DNA from: Paenibacillus sp. FSL H7-0326
GTDB taxonomy: Bacteria > Bacillota > Bacilli > Paenibacillales > Paenibacillaceae
NCBI RefSeq assembly: GCF_001955535.1
Contig: NZ_MPVN01000005.1
Span: 1 to 64,000 of the forward strand
DNA: 64,000 nucleotides
Reading direction: 5' to 3'
Shown one piece after another: positions 62,303-64,000 of this stretch. The position numbers were made by a program, and so were the translations under genes. How positions within the stretch are numbered: the stretch's first letter is position 1; every line of letters starts with the position of its first letter. The notes below the pieces were generated by a model that saw only the letters and a program-made list of their open reading frames with translations, ran no database searches and was not told the origin of the DNA.

Positions 62303-62331
62303 AATTTATAGACATGCAGTTCAATTGTCAA
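62303..62331 (-). promoter_or_regulatory. promoter of the YkoE/YkoD-like pair
   Basis: TTGACA (62326-62331), 17 bases, TAAATT (62303-62308) on the minus strand. The leader before the YkoE-like start shows no TPP aptamer. Confidence 0.7.
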
Positions 62332-62396
62332 CATAAAAATGATCGTTATAGGTTAACAATAAATCCAGAACAAGTTACCATGATGAGCTGAACCGC

Positions 62397-63152
62397 TCAC
62401 CACACCATTCCGATCAATACCATCAGAACACTTCCGCCCGCACACCACGGACTATAACGCGAGAACCTGCGAACTCTTAGGTAAGTGCGCTCCGGATAGG
62501 CCCCAAACCCTTTTGCCTCCATTGCTCCTGCAGTTTGCTGCACTCTTCGGACACAGTTGACCAGAATAGAAACACCATAGTTCCGATAATAACGAAGCCT
62601 GCTCCGGATTCCTGCTCTCGGTTCACTTCCTCTCACCTTATGCGCCTGCGCAATCACTCTCCCCTCTTCTTCTAATAAAGGGAGAAAAGTGAGGGCAATC
62701 GAGACGCCAAACGCAAACCGGTACGGCACCTTCAAACGAAGTGTCAGTGAATGAACAAAATCCCGCGGGTCGGTTGTCGTTATGAATAGCAGAGATGACA
62801 CAAACATATTAAACATGCGCATGGTAAGCGCTCCGGCCAGCATCATGCTGTCCTCTGCAATATGAATGGGGCCCAGCTCCCATAACATTTCCTGCCCAGG
62901 CACCGCGAGTGTAGTTAAGACAAAATAAGGGAAACCAAAGCTAAGCACAAAGAGGACCGCTTTTCTCAGCTGTGAGAAGGACAGCCCTGCACCTATTTTT
63001 CCAATGACCAGCAGAACGAGGAACATCATTCCCTGTACCAGCAAATGCTCTGAATTTAGAACTGCCACGGTCCATGCCGCAAGCATCACCAATTTGCTCA
63101 ATGGGCTGATCCGGTGCAGCAGAGAGGTTCCCCTCCGATATTGAAGCAGCAT
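62397..63152 (-). CDS. ECF transporter T component, YkoC/EcfT-like
   Basis: 251 residues with about five membrane spans, then the cytoplasmic coupling motif region (RVIAQAHKVRGSEPRAGIRSRLRYYRNYG) and AMEAKGFGAYPERTYL, the AxxxRGF-like EcfT signatures (here MEAKGFG). It couples the ATPase to the YkoE-like S protein. 200 bases and a separate promoter lie between this gene and the other two, unlike the tight B. subtilis ykoEDC. GGAGG precedes the ATG. Confidence 0.88.
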   Translation of the reverse strand: MLLQYRRGTSLLHRISPLSKLVMLAAWTVAVLNSEHLLVQGMMFLVLLVIGKIGAGLSFSQLRKAVLFVLSFGFPYFVLTTLAVPGQEMLWELGPIHIAEDSMMLAGALTMRMFNMFVSSLLFITTTDPRDFVHSLTLRLKVPYRFAFGVSIALTFLPLLEEEGRVIAQAHKVRGSEPRAGIRSRLRYYRNYGVSILVNCVRRVQQTAGAMEAKGFGAYPERTYLRVRRFSRYSPWCAGGSVLMVLIGMVW

Positions 63153-63184
63153 GACTCCAAATTCCTCCTTTATTCTTCTGATTT

Positions 63185-63748
63185 CTATCTATATTTCCAT
63201 TCCTCAAACAAAATGGAGTGCATTTGCATATCCTTATATCCAGTCGATGTATAGTGCAGCTGCCTAAGCAGGCCCTCACACTGGAATGACAGCCCATGAA
63301 GCAGCTGCTGTGAGGCTGTATTTCTAGGATCCACCAGCGCTTCAATCCGATTCAGTCCCATCGTTTCAAATCCGTAATGCAGCAAGGCTCGGAGTGCTTC
63401 TGTCATATATCCCTTGCGCCAATGGGTGGAGGCAAGCTCATAGCCAATCTCACCACGAAATGCACCTTGAAGCTGCCAATAATTGAATCCGCAGCTGCCG
63501 ATAACAGCGCCGCTCTCTTGGAGGATGATGGCATAGCGGAATCCGTCTTCTGTCTGTGATGCCTGACCCAGTAGATCAATCATATCCTCTGCCTCCTGAA
63601 CGCTGTGCATCGCTGCGATGTTCATATAGGCAGTAACCTTTGGATCGGACCAAATGGTGTAGATCTCTTTGCTGTCTTTTCTCATAAGCTTGCGAAGCAG
63701 CAAACGCTCCGTCTTCAGCTCAGGAATGTAACCGCCGCATACATACAT
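63185..63748 (-). CDS. GNAT-family acetyltransferase (RimJ/RimL-like)
   Basis: 187 residues. LKTERLLLRKLMRKDSKEIYTIWSDPKV is the RimJ/RimL N-terminal pattern, and GEIGYELASTHWRKGYMTEALRALLHYGF holds the acetyl-CoA motif. The ATG at 63748 is preceded by AAGGGG at 9 bases; an upstream TTG at 63793 has none. The gene lies 32 bases before the T component and may be co-transcribed with it. Substrate unknown. Confidence 0.85.
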   Translation of the reverse strand: MYVCGGYIPELKTERLLLRKLMRKDSKEIYTIWSDPKVTAYMNIAAMHSVQEAEDMIDLLGQASQTEDGFRYAIILQESGAVIGSCGFNYWQLQGAFRGEIGYELASTHWRKGYMTEALRALLHYGFETMGLNRIEALVDPRNTASQQLLHGLSFQCEGLLRQLHYTSTGYKDMQMHSILFEEWKYR

Positions 63749-63928
63749 TACTTCATACCCCTTCGGCAAATGTACTGATATGGATAATTCCAATTGTAGC
63801 TTATCTAATCACAGGATTGAAATGGTGACAAGCGTTTAATAATAGGTAAATGTGCCAAGTGGACATGAATGGCCGCCGTCATTCTAACAAATACTATCAC
63901 CGATTGTAGAAAGGAGGGTCTTCCCTAT

Positions 63929-64000
63929 ATGTATCAAATCGCTTTTCTGCTCCTCTCGGTTTATTTCCTGATTGAAGGCATCGTTTCGTTTGGATTCAGT
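63929..64000 (+). CDS. membrane protein, N-terminal fragment at the window edge
   Basis: ATG at 63929 follows AAAGGAGG by about 10 bases. The 24 visible codons encode MYQIAFLLLSVYFLIEGIVS and onward, a likely membrane segment. Nothing more can be said because the window ends. Confidence 0.6.
   Translation, partial: MYQIAFLLLSVYFLIEGIVSFGFS

Noticed and set aside
63150..63930. TPP riboswitch upstream of the T component
   Set aside because: The conserved CTGAGA and CCTGATCTGGAT-type words are absent.
1..64000. CRISPR arrays, insertion sequences, prophage genes, tRNAs
   Set aside because: No regularly spaced repeats, transposase or integrase motifs, phage structural genes or tRNA cloverleaf arms were seen.

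Overview
The window looks like a chromosomal segment of a Paenibacillus-type, endospore-forming Firmicute. The left edge is the 5' end of a 16S rRNA gene whose variable segment reads like Paenibacillus. The gene content fits: a three-gene GerA-type germinant receptor, a spore-type UV endonuclease, a KinB-like sensor kinase, bacilliredoxin, LipL, and the YeaC-YeaD-YebA-GuaA-PbuG order known from Bacillus subtilis. I see no prophage, insertion sequence, CRISPR array or tRNA. This is mostly core chromosome, densely packed, with clear rho-independent terminators between units.

Layout. 1-0.8 kb: 16S 5' end, leader and two tandem rrn promoters. 0.8-9 kb: guanine riboswitch with purine permease, guaA, and a MoxR/DUF58/transglutaminase operon. 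9-12.4 kb: TerC protein under a manganese (yybP-ykoY) riboswitch, polysaccharide deacetylase, Bcp peroxiredoxin. 12.5-19 kb (plus strand): LytR-CpsA-Psr protein, hemL, gerB-gerA-gerC operon. 19-28 kb (minus): short AraC regulator, rhamnogalacturonan-acetylesterase-like SGNH hydrolase and a sensory-rhodopsin-transducer-like protein; a second SGNH hydrolase; inositol monophosphatase; uvsE; ddl; a putative amidase. 28-38 kb: aconitase; a GAF/PucR-type regulator divergent from an MFS transporter and AbgB-like amidohydrolase; manganese catalase; a nucleotidyltransferase-fold protein. 38-42 kb: flavin-type stress protein, thiC under a TPP riboswitch, an IclR regulator. 42-50.9 kb: alpha/beta hydrolase, SodF-like fused SOD, lipL, folE, YneF-like protein, a QueG-alkyltransferase-like fusion, signal peptidase I, GNAT, sodA. 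51-64 kb: mutY, acpS, nadE, bacilliredoxin, a 39-residue gene, histidine kinase, flavoprotein, a Paenibacillus-type acidic protein, DHA2 MFS pump, YkoC/E/D-like ECF transporter, GNAT, and the start of a membrane protein.

Themes. Manganese and oxidative defence recur: Mn riboswitch/TerC, Mn catalase, two SODs, Bcp, bacilliredoxin. Purine supply (pbuG, guaA) and thiamine supply (thiC, YkoE/D/C) are each linked to metabolite control. The most unusual item is a 613-residue protein joining epoxyqueuosine reductase to an O6-alkylguanine-DNA alkyltransferase domain whose acceptor cysteine is replaced by histidine. A second is a 17-bp palindrome shared by the iclR and acnA upstream regions.
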